A stretch of DNA of 64,000 nt from Belliella calami (GCF_022549695.1 NZ_JAKZGS010000003.1:62001-126000); one strand, 5' to 3'. Counted from the first letter of the stretch, positions 16,926 to 25,101 are shown. The notes: generated from the sequence alone by a model not told the origin. Translations and numbers: made by a program.

Positions 16926-17324
16926 CTACTTCAAATCCTCTTCTGTGATCTCAAAGACAAACTTTCTGTAGTATTTTTTACTCTCAGATATTCTCCATGA
17001 ATCTTGATCTTGAGTGTTGAAAATGTTTTTCCCAGGACTGTCTGGATAATAGGTTTTTTTGACTATGTTATCAACTATTGAATGAATAGAGTCACTTGTT
17101 ATCTCCAGAATGTTTGGTGAACTCCCAATATCGCACCTTGAAAGTTGATTCTTAAAGGATCTCGAATTAATTTCTTGGTCAATAAAATTAGATTGATCAT
17201 GTGAACGTAAAGTTATATTTGAATTCAATTTATTTTCAATCAAATAATCTACACATGAATTTGGATCGCAGCTATACAAACCCAAAATAATAATACTTAA
17301 CACTAAAATTTTTATCACTTTCAT
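16926..17324 (-). CDS. Small lipoprotein of the array, member 2
   Basis: From MKVIKILVLSIIILGLYSC (17324) the protein has 132 residues; lipobox LGLYSC, then DPNSCVDYLIENK. AAAGGAAAAGAT upstream of the ATG is a plausible binding site. The middle (NITLRSHDQSNF and following) is unlike the other four, while the last 45 residues (KKTYYPDSPGKNIFNTQDQD to EITEEDLK) match member 4 nearly exactly. This mosaic pattern suggests exchange between members. Function unknown. Confidence 0.8.
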   Translation of the reverse strand: MKVIKILVLSIIILGLYSCDPNSCVDYLIENKLNSNITLRSHDQSNFIDQEINSRSFKNQLSRCDIGSSPNILEITSDSIHSIVDNIVKKTYYPDSPGKNIFNTQDQDSWRISESKKYYRKFVFEITEEDLK

Positions 17325-17335
17325 ATCTTTTCCTT

Positions 17336-17545
17336 TCAATTATAATAATAAGCTTCAAAAAGATGATTCACCGCCTGCTGCTGTTGATTTCCATTGTTTT
17401 GAAGCAACCTATTCCTAAAGCCCTGCACTGTCTCTACGCCCAGACGTAGTGCCATAAAGATTTGACTTATAGAATAACCACTTGCATCATCCGTAAATCC
17501 AGGTCTGATAAGATCCGAATTGGTATCAGTTAAGTCAAATAGGAG
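17336..17545 (-). pseudogene. Orphan C-terminal fragment of the metallopeptidase, copy 1
   Basis: Translation gives DLTDTNSDLIRPGFTDDASG, YSISQIFMALRLGVETVQG, FRNRLLQNNGNQQQQ and NHLFEAYYYN with a TGA stop. It has no ATG. It follows the hairpin at 17546 and ends 11 bases before lipoprotein member 2. Confidence 0.85.
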
Positions 17546-17578
17546 AACTTTTCCAAAGTTTCGAACTTTGGAAAAGTT
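17546..17578. repeat. 33-base hairpin repeat, copy 5
   Basis: Perfect copy. The 70 bases after it (17579-17650), reading CCCAGATACTCACTTTATAG and on to GGTGATAGTCC, recur after the copies at 16108 and 16821 and, with changes, after 14594. Confidence 0.95.
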
Positions 17579-17650
17579 TACTCCCAGATACTCACTTTAT
17601 AGCCAATCTCACTAACTGATTTGTTTCTGGTTTTATTTTGGTGATAGTCC

Positions 17651-18037
17651 CTACTTCAAATCCTCTTCTGTGATCTCAAAGACAAACTTTTGGTAATGCT
17701 TTCTATTGACTTCTAATATCCAAGTATCCCTATCGTCCACATTGTATATATTCTTTCCAGGAGAATCTGGATAATAGGTTTTTAGGACTAAGTTATTCAC
17801 TTTAATCTGTATAGAATCAACCCCACTAAAAGTAATACCCCATCCGCCAGAGTCACATATACTTAACTCTGTAAATGAAGCGTTTGATTTAATTTCAGTA
17901 TTTCGCCATTCAGTTCCTTCTTCAAATAAAACTAAATTCAATTCTTTTTCTGTTTGATTTTCAATCAAATAGTCTACGCAATTATCTTTTGCACAAGAAG
18001 TTAGAGCGAGCAAGATTAATACAAATATTTTTTTCAT
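17651..18037 (-). CDS. Small lipoprotein of the array, member 1
   Basis: From MKKIFVLILLALTSC (18037) the protein has 128 residues; lipobox LALTSC, then AKDNCVDYLIENQTE. It directly follows the full-length metallopeptidase (11 bases after its TAA; an upstream ATG at 18052 overlaps that stop), so it is the natural partner of that enzyme. It shares most of its length with member 3. Conserved end VLKTYYPDSPGKNIYNVDDRD to FVFEITEEDLK. A periplasmic inhibitor, chaperone or immunity lipoprotein for the protease is possible; nothing in the sequence proves it. Confidence 0.82.
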   Translation of the reverse strand: MKKIFVLILLALTSCAKDNCVDYLIENQTEKELNLVLFEEGTEWRNTEIKSNASFTELSICDSGGWGITFSGVDSIQIKVNNLVLKTYYPDSPGKNIYNVDDRDTWILEVNRKHYQKFVFEITEEDLK

Positions 18038-18048
18038 GATCTCAGTTA

Positions 18049-19896
18049 TCAATTATAATAATAAGCTTCAAACAAATTGTTCACAGCCTGTTGCTGATGG
18101 TTTCCATTGTTTTGCAACAATCTATTTCTGAAACCTTGAACTGTCTCTACCCCAGGACGCAATGCCCCAAAGATTTGACTGATCGTGTAACCATTTACAT
18201 TATCTGTGAATCCAGGTCTTATCAGATCAGCATTGTTATCAACAAGATCGTGTAATAAACCGACTGGAATCCAGCCTTCCATTTCTCTTACTGGAAACCC
18301 AAGTCTTATTATATCCTTATCAGAAGGTCTCTGAACAGGCGTGAAATCCTCTAAACCAATAGGTCTGATAATTGGATTATTGTTATTATTGCCAAAATGC
18401 TGCAATGTCAGAAAATATCCATAGTAAAAACCCCACATCTCACCTACAGCACATACGCCGTTGTTCATCCCACCTCCATTTCCATAGGCCCCATATGTAA
18501 TAATATAATTGATATATTTTATCCAATAAGCACTTCCGACCTGCCTAAAATGCGACGCATGTGCCAGTTCATGGAAAGTAGTGGAATATATGCTTGCTGT
18601 TCCTAGGGATGGGGCTGATTTAATGATTAAATCAGGCTGTATAAATTTGGTTATGTTTTGCAATAAATTTGCAGCTAATGTGATACCACTTGATTTAGAA
18701 AGAAAAGTTACCAATTGAGAATTGGTCGTAAAACCGACCATACCCCAAACTCTTCTCAACATAGGAGCTGAACTTGAACCAGTCCCATTTTGTGCTACAA
18801 TTCTCAGATCTGAATGTGGCAAGCCAACATTAAATTGATTGCAATAATTTAGGTAATGCACTGTAGCATTATTTACTGTAGCAAATCTCCATGCATCTGA
18901 ACTTGTAGTAAAAGTAATATTTTGCCCTGCTGGACTATGCTTTCCTCCATTATATCTACCAGAAGAAATGCTAATCATGGAAGGCCAAATTTTGAACCCT
19001 CGTGAATTTTTGAACACAACTTCATAGTTCACATCTCTTTGGTAAGTGTTGTCAACACTATAAAAACCATTATTATTTGTGTAGCCACTGCCCCACTTAA
19101 ACCATCTCCTTGTTTTTACTTTTACTCCAATCACCGGATCAATAGTGCCAGTTGCGGTATTTTGAACTCTAATATACCCTTGAGGTCTCCGATAAGTTCT
19201 TGCCATTTGCAAATTGGAACTTTTATTTTCCCCTTGGTCTAAATTACCAGTCAATAGCAGAGACTCTTCTTCAAGAGCATATAAAAATGAACCTACATTT
19301 GATTCTTTATTATTTTGACGTCCAATCATTCCATTTTCACCATCAACTGATTCGGGCAAAAACAACTCTTCTAAAACTTCATATACAATTTCTTCATGGA
19401 AATTGTAGTCTGTAGGAACTGATGTATAGATCCAATAACTATTGAGATTGGTATCACCGATTTCAATGTTTCCTTGAGACACAATCTCATGATCCAAAGG
19501 TAATACAGAGTAGTTTAGCGAATCAGCAATGATCTTTTGTAAATCATCATCAGATTTTATATGAAACTTCACATAAAAATCCGTAACATCAATTTCCAAT
19601 TCAGCAGCATTTTTATTTAAGCCTGTATTTTTATTAGTCAGCCCTGAGTTTTTAGCCAATAGACTTGCATAAGCTTTTCTCATATTTTTTACCGAATACG
19701 GATTTTCCAATTTTTTACCAAGAAAACTGTTTAATTCACTACTTGGGTTTTCTTCAGAAAGATCAGGGAGATCTTCTTCTTGACAAGATGCGAAAAACAA
19801 TATTCCAACCATCATAAAAACAGTCAAGCTGTTTGACCATAATCTGCTTACAAAATTAAATCTGTAATGTTCTGTAATGTTCTGTAATGTTCTCAT
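18049..19896 (-). CDS. Large lipoprotein with a gluzincin-like HExxH metallopeptidase domain
   Basis: The 615-residue protein starts MRTLQNITEHYRFNF with a lipoprotein signal peptide, FMMVGILFFASC, Cys38. Residues about 235-325 look like a carboxypeptidase-regulatory (Ig-like) domain (PQGYIRVQNTATGTIDPVIG and the NNNGFYSVDN turn). The peptidase region has FHELAHASHF (His442, Glu443, His446) and AVGEMWGFY with Glu486 as the probable third zinc ligand. The C-terminal ~65 residues, from LLHDLVDNNADL to the end, are the part copied five times downstream. The first 40 residues contain the three-copy 10-bp repeat. It probably acts on the cell surface or in the periplasm. Family not recognised beyond the HExxH fold. 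Confidence 0.8.
   Translation of the reverse strand: MRTLQNITEHYRFNFVSRLWSNSLTVFMMVGILFFASCQEEDLPDLSEENPSSELNSFLGKKLENPYSVKNMRKAYASLLAKNSGLTNKNTGLNKNAAELEIDVTDFYVKFHIKSDDDLQKIIADSLNYSVLPLDHEIVSQGNIEIGDTNLNSYWIYTSVPTDYNFHEEIVYEVLEELFLPESVDGENGMIGRQNNKESNVGSFLYALEEESLLLTGNLDQGENKSSNLQMARTYRRPQGYIRVQNTATGTIDPVIGVKVKTRRWFKWGSGYTNNNGFYSVDNTYQRDVNYEVVFKNSRGFKIWPSMISISSGRYNGGKHSPAGQNITFTTSSDAWRFATVNNATVHYLNYCNQFNVGLPHSDLRIVAQNGTGSSSAPMLRRVWGMVGFTTNSQLVTFLSKSSGITLAANLLQNITKFIQPDLIIKSAPSLGTASIYSTTFHELAHASHFRQVGSAYWIKYINYIITYGAYGNGGGMNNGVCAVGEMWGFYYGYFLTLQHFGNNNNNPIIRPIGLEDFTPVQRPSDKDIIRLGFPVREMEGWIPVGLLHDLVDNNADLIRPGFTDNVNGYTISQIFGALRPGVETVQGFRNRLLQNNGNHQQQAVNNLFEAYYYN
19863..19896 (-). repeat. Three-copy 10-bp tandem repeat in the start of the metallopeptidase gene
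   Basis: Three units of GAACATTACA (plus-strand TGTAATGTTC at 19863, 19873, 19883) lie right after the ATG at 19896 and encode part of LQNITEHYRF. A gain or loss of one unit changes the frame. The matching paralogous site at 14281 has two units. Confidence 0.9.
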
Positions 19897-20047
19897 AATT
19901 AAAATTTGTTTTTGATTAAAGAATAAGTATTAAATAATGTGATATGAAGTAAATAAAAAATTAGATGAAAATCAATTAGCAAGATGACAAAGGTTATGAA
20001 AAATTTTATCTACAGTTGAGACATTCATTTTTTTTCGTCATTTAGAA

Positions 20048-21010
20048 TTAATCTATAATGTTCTTTTCGTATCGGGTAGTTTTTTTATCTCCTGTTTTAT
20101 TGATCAAGCCAAGTTCCACCCCATTTTTCAAATCTCTACTTGCTGTAGCCGAAGAAAGTGTATTGTGGAACTTTAGGTAATCCTTTCTGGTAAATGAATC
20201 ATCGATTTGCTCCAAAAACACCTCAAGCCTCTCTGCATCTGTCAATTTTCTTGAACTTACTTCAAGAAGTTCATTTAAAGAACTTTCAATCACTGCTAAC
20301 ATGTATTCGATAAATTTAGTCGATTTTCCTTCCTTGTCACTTGCAGACAGTGCCATATAATATGCCTTTTGATTTTTGGCAATTAGACTTTCAAACGGCA
20401 GGAATTCGAACAGTGGATATTCATTCATCAAAATGGCCGTTTGCCATAATCTCCCCATTCTTCCATTTCCGTCCATAAATGGATGAATAAACTCCATCTC
20501 GTAATGAAAAACGCAACCTTTGATCAATGAAAGTTCAGATTTATCTTTCAGGTAAGAAAATAATTCTTTCATAAGGTAAGGAACATTTGCCGACGGAGGA
20601 GCAAGGTGCTCTACTTTTGAACCCTTGACGATGCCTACTCCTTTTGTTCTATATTTCCCAGGTGTAACAATCAATCCATTCATCAAGACTTTGTGCGCTT
20701 TCAGAAAATCCTTTTCAGATGAATACTTCCATTTTTTTATATTTTTATAGACTTCCAGTGCATTCAATACTTCTATGATGTCTTTTTCTGGACCTGACAC
20801 TCTTTTATCTTCAATGATTGCCGAAATCTGATCTTCTGACAAAGTATTTCCTTCTATGCTTAGAGAGGAATGAATAGTTCTGATTCGATTCTGTTTTCGA
20901 AGTTTCGGGTTTTCCTTCACCAGGTTTTTGGCATTCACAGCTCCTATTTTTTCCGAGACGGAGGTAATTAATTTTAAAATTATGGCATTAATCTCGTAAG
21001 GTGGTTTCAT
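20048..21010 (-). CDS. Fic family protein (probable AMP transferase) with C-terminal winged helix
   Basis: Fic proteins transfer AMP or another nucleotide part to a hydroxyl of a target protein. The 320-residue protein has the inhibitory motif SLSIEGN (residues 50-55, Class II, in front of the core), the Fic core motif HPFMDGNGRMGR (176-187, His176 catalytic) and a C-terminal winged-helix region (about 262-318, FTRKDYLKFHNTLSSATASR followed by DLKNGVELGLI). All key residues are intact, so it should be active once the inhibitory Glu is displaced. No antitoxin gene is next to it. It is upstream of the lipoprotein array on the same strand, 150 bases away. Confidence 0.92.
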   Translation of the reverse strand: MKPPYEINAIILKLITSVSEKIGAVNAKNLVKENPKLRKQNRIRTIHSSLSIEGNTLSEDQISAIIEDKRVSGPEKDIIEVLNALEVYKNIKKWKYSSEKDFLKAHKVLMNGLIVTPGKYRTKGVGIVKGSKVEHLAPPSANVPYLMKELFSYLKDKSELSLIKGCVFHYEMEFIHPFMDGNGRMGRLWQTAILMNEYPLFEFLPFESLIAKNQKAYYMALSASDKEGKSTKFIEYMLAVIESSLNELLEVSSRKLTDAERLEVFLEQIDDSFTRKDYLKFHNTLSSATASRDLKNGVELGLINKTGDKKTTRYEKNIID

Positions 21011-21177
21011 TTTTTGATAGTATCAAATGATAGTATCAAAGATAATTAATTCGCGTGATAAAAGTATTTGTAAAATGAAAAATGATGTTTTTTATGAATC
21101 TACTTTAATTGGTTAAAATTCAATAACTTGAGTAGAACTTTAGAATTGTTAGACGGATATCATCTGTTGTACCGAAC

Positions 21178-22038
21178 TTAAAAAGTTTTTCTTTCAACAA
21201 TGAGTCCCTCCTTTTGAAGTAAATCCAAAAAGCTGCTTTTCCAGAAATTTTCATTTTTATAATTTTGATATTCAAAATCATACCTCATTGATGGTTCTGT
21301 CACAACAAATGAATCTGCTTTCATAATAAATAAAACTTCTCCTAAATCTACTGCTTTACCAATATATATACCAGCACTATCTTTAAATGATCTATTATGC
21401 GATTCAAAATAGGGGACTCGATTCCATTCGAATCTGTGAACTTCATTTTCAAAGATATTATGATCGCTTGACACAAATTGAAGAGAAGATAAGTGGATTA
21501 AACCTAAAATTAGATTCCAAAAAGCATGCACCAAGATAGCTTTGCGCAAGGAGTAGTTTATTACTATCCAACTAAGTATTTGAGCCATTCCGAAAGGGAT
21601 CAATATAAATGGTAAATACTCCCAACTCATATTTATATCTTTTGGCAAATGGTTTATTGCAAAGTGAATGGCAGATAAAAATACCAATAAATATAAAGTT
21701 TTATTTAATTTACTTCTTCTGTAGCTGAAATATGCAATATATAATCCTAAATAGATACTTAATGAATACCAAGAAAACTCACCTAAAAACAAGTTTAAAG
21801 GTGTAAGTATTAAGAATAAAATATTGATTGATTTCTTGCTAGACAAGAAACCTCTGTACCTAATTTCCTCTATAATGGGTGCAACTAAAACTGGAATTAG
21901 AAATAAATTAATTATTATGTTTGATCCAATTTTATTTGGATGATACCCATAAGGACGAAGGTTAAAAATTAAAATAAAAGCAATGGCAAGAGAAATACAA
22001 GTTATTCCTCCTGCCATTAGACTAAACCTTTTTGACAT
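21178..22038 (-). CDS. CPBP family intramembrane metalloprotease with C-terminal soluble extension
   Basis: From MSKRFSLMAGG the protein has 286 residues. Six to seven hydrophobic segments are followed by a ~90-residue polar tail. The CPBP motifs are IIEEIRYRGFL (EExxxR), SAIHFAINH (FxxxH type) and LVHAFWN (HxxxN). AAGGTGG lies 10 bases before this ATG; an ATG 9 bases upstream (22047) would overlap the previous stop by 7 bases. Members of this family process prenylated proteins or bacteriocin precursors or protect against bacteriocins. The gene directly follows the Cys-rich small protein, so a role in its maturation, release or immunity is likely but inferred. Confidence 0.82.
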   Translation of the reverse strand: MSKRFSLMAGGITCISLAIAFILIFNLRPYGYHPNKIGSNIIINLFLIPVLVAPIIEEIRYRGFLSSKKSINILFLILTPLNLFLGEFSWYSLSIYLGLYIAYFSYRRSKLNKTLYLLVFLSAIHFAINHLPKDINMSWEYLPFILIPFGMAQILSWIVINYSLRKAILVHAFWNLILGLIHLSSLQFVSSDHNIFENEVHRFEWNRVPYFESHNRSFKDSAGIYIGKAVDLGEVLFIMKADSFVVTEPSMRYDFEYQNYKNENFWKSSFLDLLQKEGLIVERKTF

Positions 22039-22040
22039 TA

Positions 22041-22451
22041 CTAGCATTCCACCTTACAAGAACTAGAAAACCACCCCTCAGTTATTTCAACACTTTTAGG
22101 ACCACTTTCTCCGCAACTTTCTATAGCTTTAGCACAGTTACTGTCAAAATTATCACCTAAAGTATCCAAAATTGCTTCCACCAATTTTATTGCTGGGATA
22201 ATCACACATTGCCAGCATTCCAATCTTGCATTCTCAACTTCTGCACTTAATGTTTCTGCATCAAGGATGAAGTTTTCTAACAATATACCTTCGCTGGTTA
22301 AAATGTCAAATGTCAATCTATTTTCAGAAACAGTTTCAATATTTATCATTTCAATAACTTCTCCTGTAAGTCTATTTTCAAATCTAAAATTAGAGTTTTC
22401 TGAACGAAGGTAAAAATCACTGAAAAATAAATACACTTTATTTAATTTCAT
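22041..22451 (-). CDS. Small protein with six cysteines in the C-terminal half (possible peptide precursor)
   Basis: The 136-residue protein has no signal peptide. Residues 1-75 are polar, without any Cys. All six cysteines are in the C-terminal part: Cys79 and Cys82 (CWQC), Cys106, Cys113, Cys132 and Cys136, the last two in SSSCKVEC at the very end, with a hydrophobic helix between (VIIPAIKLVEAILDTL). This leader-plus-Cys-rich-core layout is that of an exported peptide or bacteriocin precursor, distantly like halocin C8-type proteins, with the CPBP protease as partner. The similarity is only in layout. Conserved hypothetical with disulfides is the alternative. Confidence 0.65.
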   Translation of the reverse strand: MKLNKVYLFFSDFYLRSENSNFRFENRLTGEVIEMINIETVSENRLTFDILTSEGILLENFILDAETLSAEVENARLECWQCVIIPAIKLVEAILDTLGDNFDSNCAKAIESCGESGPKSVEITEGWFSSSCKVEC

Positions 22452-22524
22452 ACATGATAAGTCATAAAAAAGAGATTTTCTGAAAATTTAAATGTAATTT
22501 TTGTCATCACTTCATATCAAACAA

Positions 22525-22565
22525 AAAACCCCGAAAATATCCATTCAAGGAACTTTCGGGGTTTT
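22525..22565 (-). terminator. Probable terminator downstream of htpG
   Basis: AAAACCCCGAAA (22525-22536) and TTTCGGGGTTTT (22554-22565) form a perfect 12-bp stem with A/T flanks on both strands. It lies between htpG and the Cys-rich gene on the minus strand. Confidence 0.7.
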
Positions 22566-22579
22566 GAAATTTAGGTTAA

Positions 22580-22655
22580 TAACCTTCAGGGTCTGAAAGA
22601 CACCAAAGTTTCTAGGGAAAAAACCTTCGGGGTCTGAAAAAGACCCCAAAGGTTT
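22580..22655. repeat. Pair of AAACCTT-GGGGTCT hairpin repeats
   Basis: The second unit pairs AAACCTTCGGGGTCT (22621-22635) with AGACCCCAAAGGTTT (22641-22655) with one mismatch. The first (about 22580-22610) is a degraded copy. A related hairpin is at 56468-56501 after uvrB. REP-like; it could also end htpG transcription. Confidence 0.75.
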
Positions 22656-22660
22656 AGTAT

Positions 22661-24544
22661 TTATATCATCCCTACAGACCTTTTCACAAACTCAGTCAAG
22701 TCCTTACCTGTTAGCAAGCCTTGGGCAAGGAGTGCCAAGTCGAAAGATTGCTTTGCAAGCTTGGTTTGTTCTTCTTCGCTTTCGGCTTTGAGGATTTTGT
22801 CGATCACTCCATGGTTTCCGTTGATGGCAACTTTGTAGTTGTCAGGAAGGGAACCGTAGAAGCCCATTCCTCCACCTGTTGCTGCCATGTCTTTCATCCT
22901 GCGCATAAACTCATCCATCGTCACAGTCACCGGAAGCTCTTCTGGATTCAAGCCTTCGACTTCTACACTGTAAGATTTGTTGTCAATCGCTTTTTCGAAG
23001 ATTTCCTTCACTTTGGTCGATTGCTCCTCAGATAGAAGATTTGCGAAAGCATCATCTTTCTGGATCAACTTTTCTGCAACATCAGCATCCACACGCTTTA
23101 GTTGTGTCTTCTCTTCTTTGCCTTCCAAATGTTGGATAAAGTGGCTATCGATAGGTGAGTCCATCACCAAGACATCATAGTCTTTTTTGTTGGCAGACTG
23201 GATGAACCCATCCTGCTTGTTGACATCCGTAGCATATAGATAGATCGTCTGCTCGTTTTTGTCAGTTTGGATTCCCTGTACTTTTTCCTTGTATTCAGGT
23301 AAGGTATAGAATTCACCTTTGGTGTTTTTCAACAAAACGAAATCCTTTCCTTTTTCAGCAAATTTCTCCTCAGAGATCATTCCGTATTTCACAAAAAGAC
23401 CGATATCGTTCCATTTCTCTTCATAGACTTTTCTGTCTTTCTTGTAAAGCTCCGCCAACTTATCCGCCACTTTTTTGGTGATATAGTTGTTGATCTTTTT
23501 CACATTTCCATCAGCTTGCAAGAAGCTTCTCGATACGTTGAGAGGAATATCCGGAGAATCGATCACCCCATGTAGCAACATCAAAAACTCAGGGACAATA
23601 TCTTTTACTTCGTCAGTGATAAATACCTGACGGCTATATAATTTGATTTTGTTTTTCTGGAAATCAAAATCATTTTTCACTTTAGGGAAATACAAAACCC
23701 CTGTCAGGTTGAATGGATAATCCACATTCAGGTGAATCCAGAAAAGAGGGTCTTCACTCATTGGATAAAGTTCCTTGTAGAATGAAAGGTAATCTTCATC
23801 TTTCAAGTCACTCGGAGACTTGGTCCAGATTGGTGAAGTGGTGTTGATGATGTTGTCAACTTCTACAGACTTCCACTTTTTCTTACCTTCTTCATCCACA
23901 CCATCTTCTACACTTTCGGATTTGGTGCCGAACTTGATCGTAACTGGAAGGAATTTGCAGTACTTGTCCAAGATGCCCTGAAGCTTCCACTTGTCCAAAA
24001 ACTCTTCGGATTCTTCATTGATGTGAAGGATAATATCTGTACCTCTTTCTGTTCTGCTTCCTTCGGAAATCTCAAAAGATGTACTTCCGTCACATGTCCA
24101 TTTGGCAGGCTCAGAACCTTCTTGGTAAGAAAGCGAATTGATCTCAACAGTGTGGGCTACCATAAAAGCTGAATAGAACCCAAGACCAAACTTACCGATG
24201 ATCTCGTTGGCATCTTTTGCGTCTTTGAATTTTTCTACGAACTCAGTAGCACCAGAGAAAGCGATTTGATTGATGTACTTTTTGATCTCTTCGGACGTCA
24301 TTCCAAGCCCTCTGTCTGAGATGGTGATAGTCTTTTTGTCTTTGTCAAAAGACACTTCCACAGTTGTATCACCTAGTTCTCCAGTATATTGACCGAGTGT
24401 AGCCAATCTTTTGATTTTTTGGGTGGCATCTACGGCATTGGACACCAATTCACGAAGAAAAATCTCATTGTCTGAGTAGAGAAACTTTTTGATGATTGGG
24501 AAAATATTCTCGGTATGGATCGAGATGGTACCTTTTTCCTGCAT
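22661..24544 (-). CDS. htpG: Molecular chaperone HtpG (Hsp90)
   Basis: HtpG is the bacterial Hsp90, an ATP-dependent dimeric chaperone in the cytoplasm. The 627-residue length is normal. N-terminal GHKL ATPase features are LRELVSNAVDA (Asn of the N box), ISDRGLGMT (DxGxG) and GKFGLGFYSAFMV (glycine-rich lid). The middle domain runs from about residue 240, including a conserved Arg in NVSRSFLQ, and the C-terminal dimerisation part ends in ARGLL-like ALLAQGLLTG. An acidic linker is short (EDGVDEEGKKKWK). It is transcribed alone, with the hairpins at 22525-22655 after it. Confidence 0.97.
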   Translation of the reverse strand: MQEKGTISIHTENIFPIIKKFLYSDNEIFLRELVSNAVDATQKIKRLATLGQYTGELGDTTVEVSFDKDKKTITISDRGLGMTSEEIKKYINQIAFSGATEFVEKFKDAKDANEIIGKFGLGFYSAFMVAHTVEINSLSYQEGSEPAKWTCDGSTSFEISEGSRTERGTDIILHINEESEEFLDKWKLQGILDKYCKFLPVTIKFGTKSESVEDGVDEEGKKKWKSVEVDNIINTTSPIWTKSPSDLKDEDYLSFYKELYPMSEDPLFWIHLNVDYPFNLTGVLYFPKVKNDFDFQKNKIKLYSRQVFITDEVKDIVPEFLMLLHGVIDSPDIPLNVSRSFLQADGNVKKINNYITKKVADKLAELYKKDRKVYEEKWNDIGLFVKYGMISEEKFAEKGKDFVLLKNTKGEFYTLPEYKEKVQGIQTDKNEQTIYLYATDVNKQDGFIQSANKKDYDVLVMDSPIDSHFIQHLEGKEEKTQLKRVDADVAEKLIQKDDAFANLLSEEQSTKVKEIFEKAIDNKSYSVEVEGLNPEELPVTVTMDEFMRRMKDMAATGGGMGFYGSLPDNYKVAINGNHGVIDKILKAESEEEQTKLAKQSFDLALLAQGLLTGKDLTEFVKRSVGMI

Positions 24545-24653
24545 AGCTATATAGATTTTTAATTATTGATAAACATTTTTGACAATACAGCCTTATCAAT
24601 GCCTGTTCCAAAGGGTAAAAAATGTCATTTTGGCAGAAATTGTGAAAAAATAT

Positions 24654-24800
24654 GAGTATCCGCAATGTAGCACTTTGAGGTAAGAAGAAGCTTTGTAAGT
24701 TGCGGAGACTCGTCAGCAGACAACAGTTCACTGTCAACAGAACCACAAACCGTTCATCAGACAATCTATTGTTTGGCTACGTACAAGAAAGGGGATAGTC
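24654..24800 (-). mobile_element. MITE-like dispersed element, copy B
   Basis: Reverse-complement relative of copy A, ~147 bp, from GAGTATCCGC to GGGATAGTC. The internal stem-loop (24654-24711) is GAGTATCCGCAA against TTGCGGAGACTC with one mismatch and is about 80% identical to that of copy A. It sits in the 557-base gap upstream of htpG; the remaining sequence (24801-25063) has a further GATTATCCGC at about 24815 and no gene. Confidence 0.75.
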
Positions 24801-25051
24801 ATAAAAAAAATTAATGATTATCCGCTTGTGTACAAGTACGTATATTAAAACACATAAATCATGCTGATAACGTGAATCGTGAACAGTCGAAAGTCATTTG
24901 ACCACAGCGGATTGAAATGAACTATATAAATTATAATAAATGGCTACTGGTATTGAAGCAGATAAAACACTCGACGTCCGAAAGTCGAATGACTTGAATT
25001 CAAGTTATGTGCCAAATTAACCGTGGTTGTTGGTGTAAAACCAGATAATCA

Positions 25052-25085
25052 ATAAAAAATAAAAGCTGCCTATTTCTAGACAGCT
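25052..25085 (-). terminator. Terminator of the RDD/lipoprotein pair
   Basis: On the minus strand AGCTGTCTA pairs with TAGGCAGCT (one G-U) around a GAAA loop and is followed by TTTTATTTTTTATT. It lies 17 bases past the lipoprotein stop codon. Confidence 0.88.
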
Positions 25086-25101
25086 TACATTTTGGTTGAA
25101 A

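Noticed and set aside
14401-17545. CRISPR-like repeat array
   Set aside because: The repeats are about 700 bases apart and coding; there are no short regular spacers or cas genes.
20048-21010. Fic/antitoxin (FicTA) pair
   Set aside because: The inhibitory motif is within the Fic protein itself and no antitoxin gene lies beside it.
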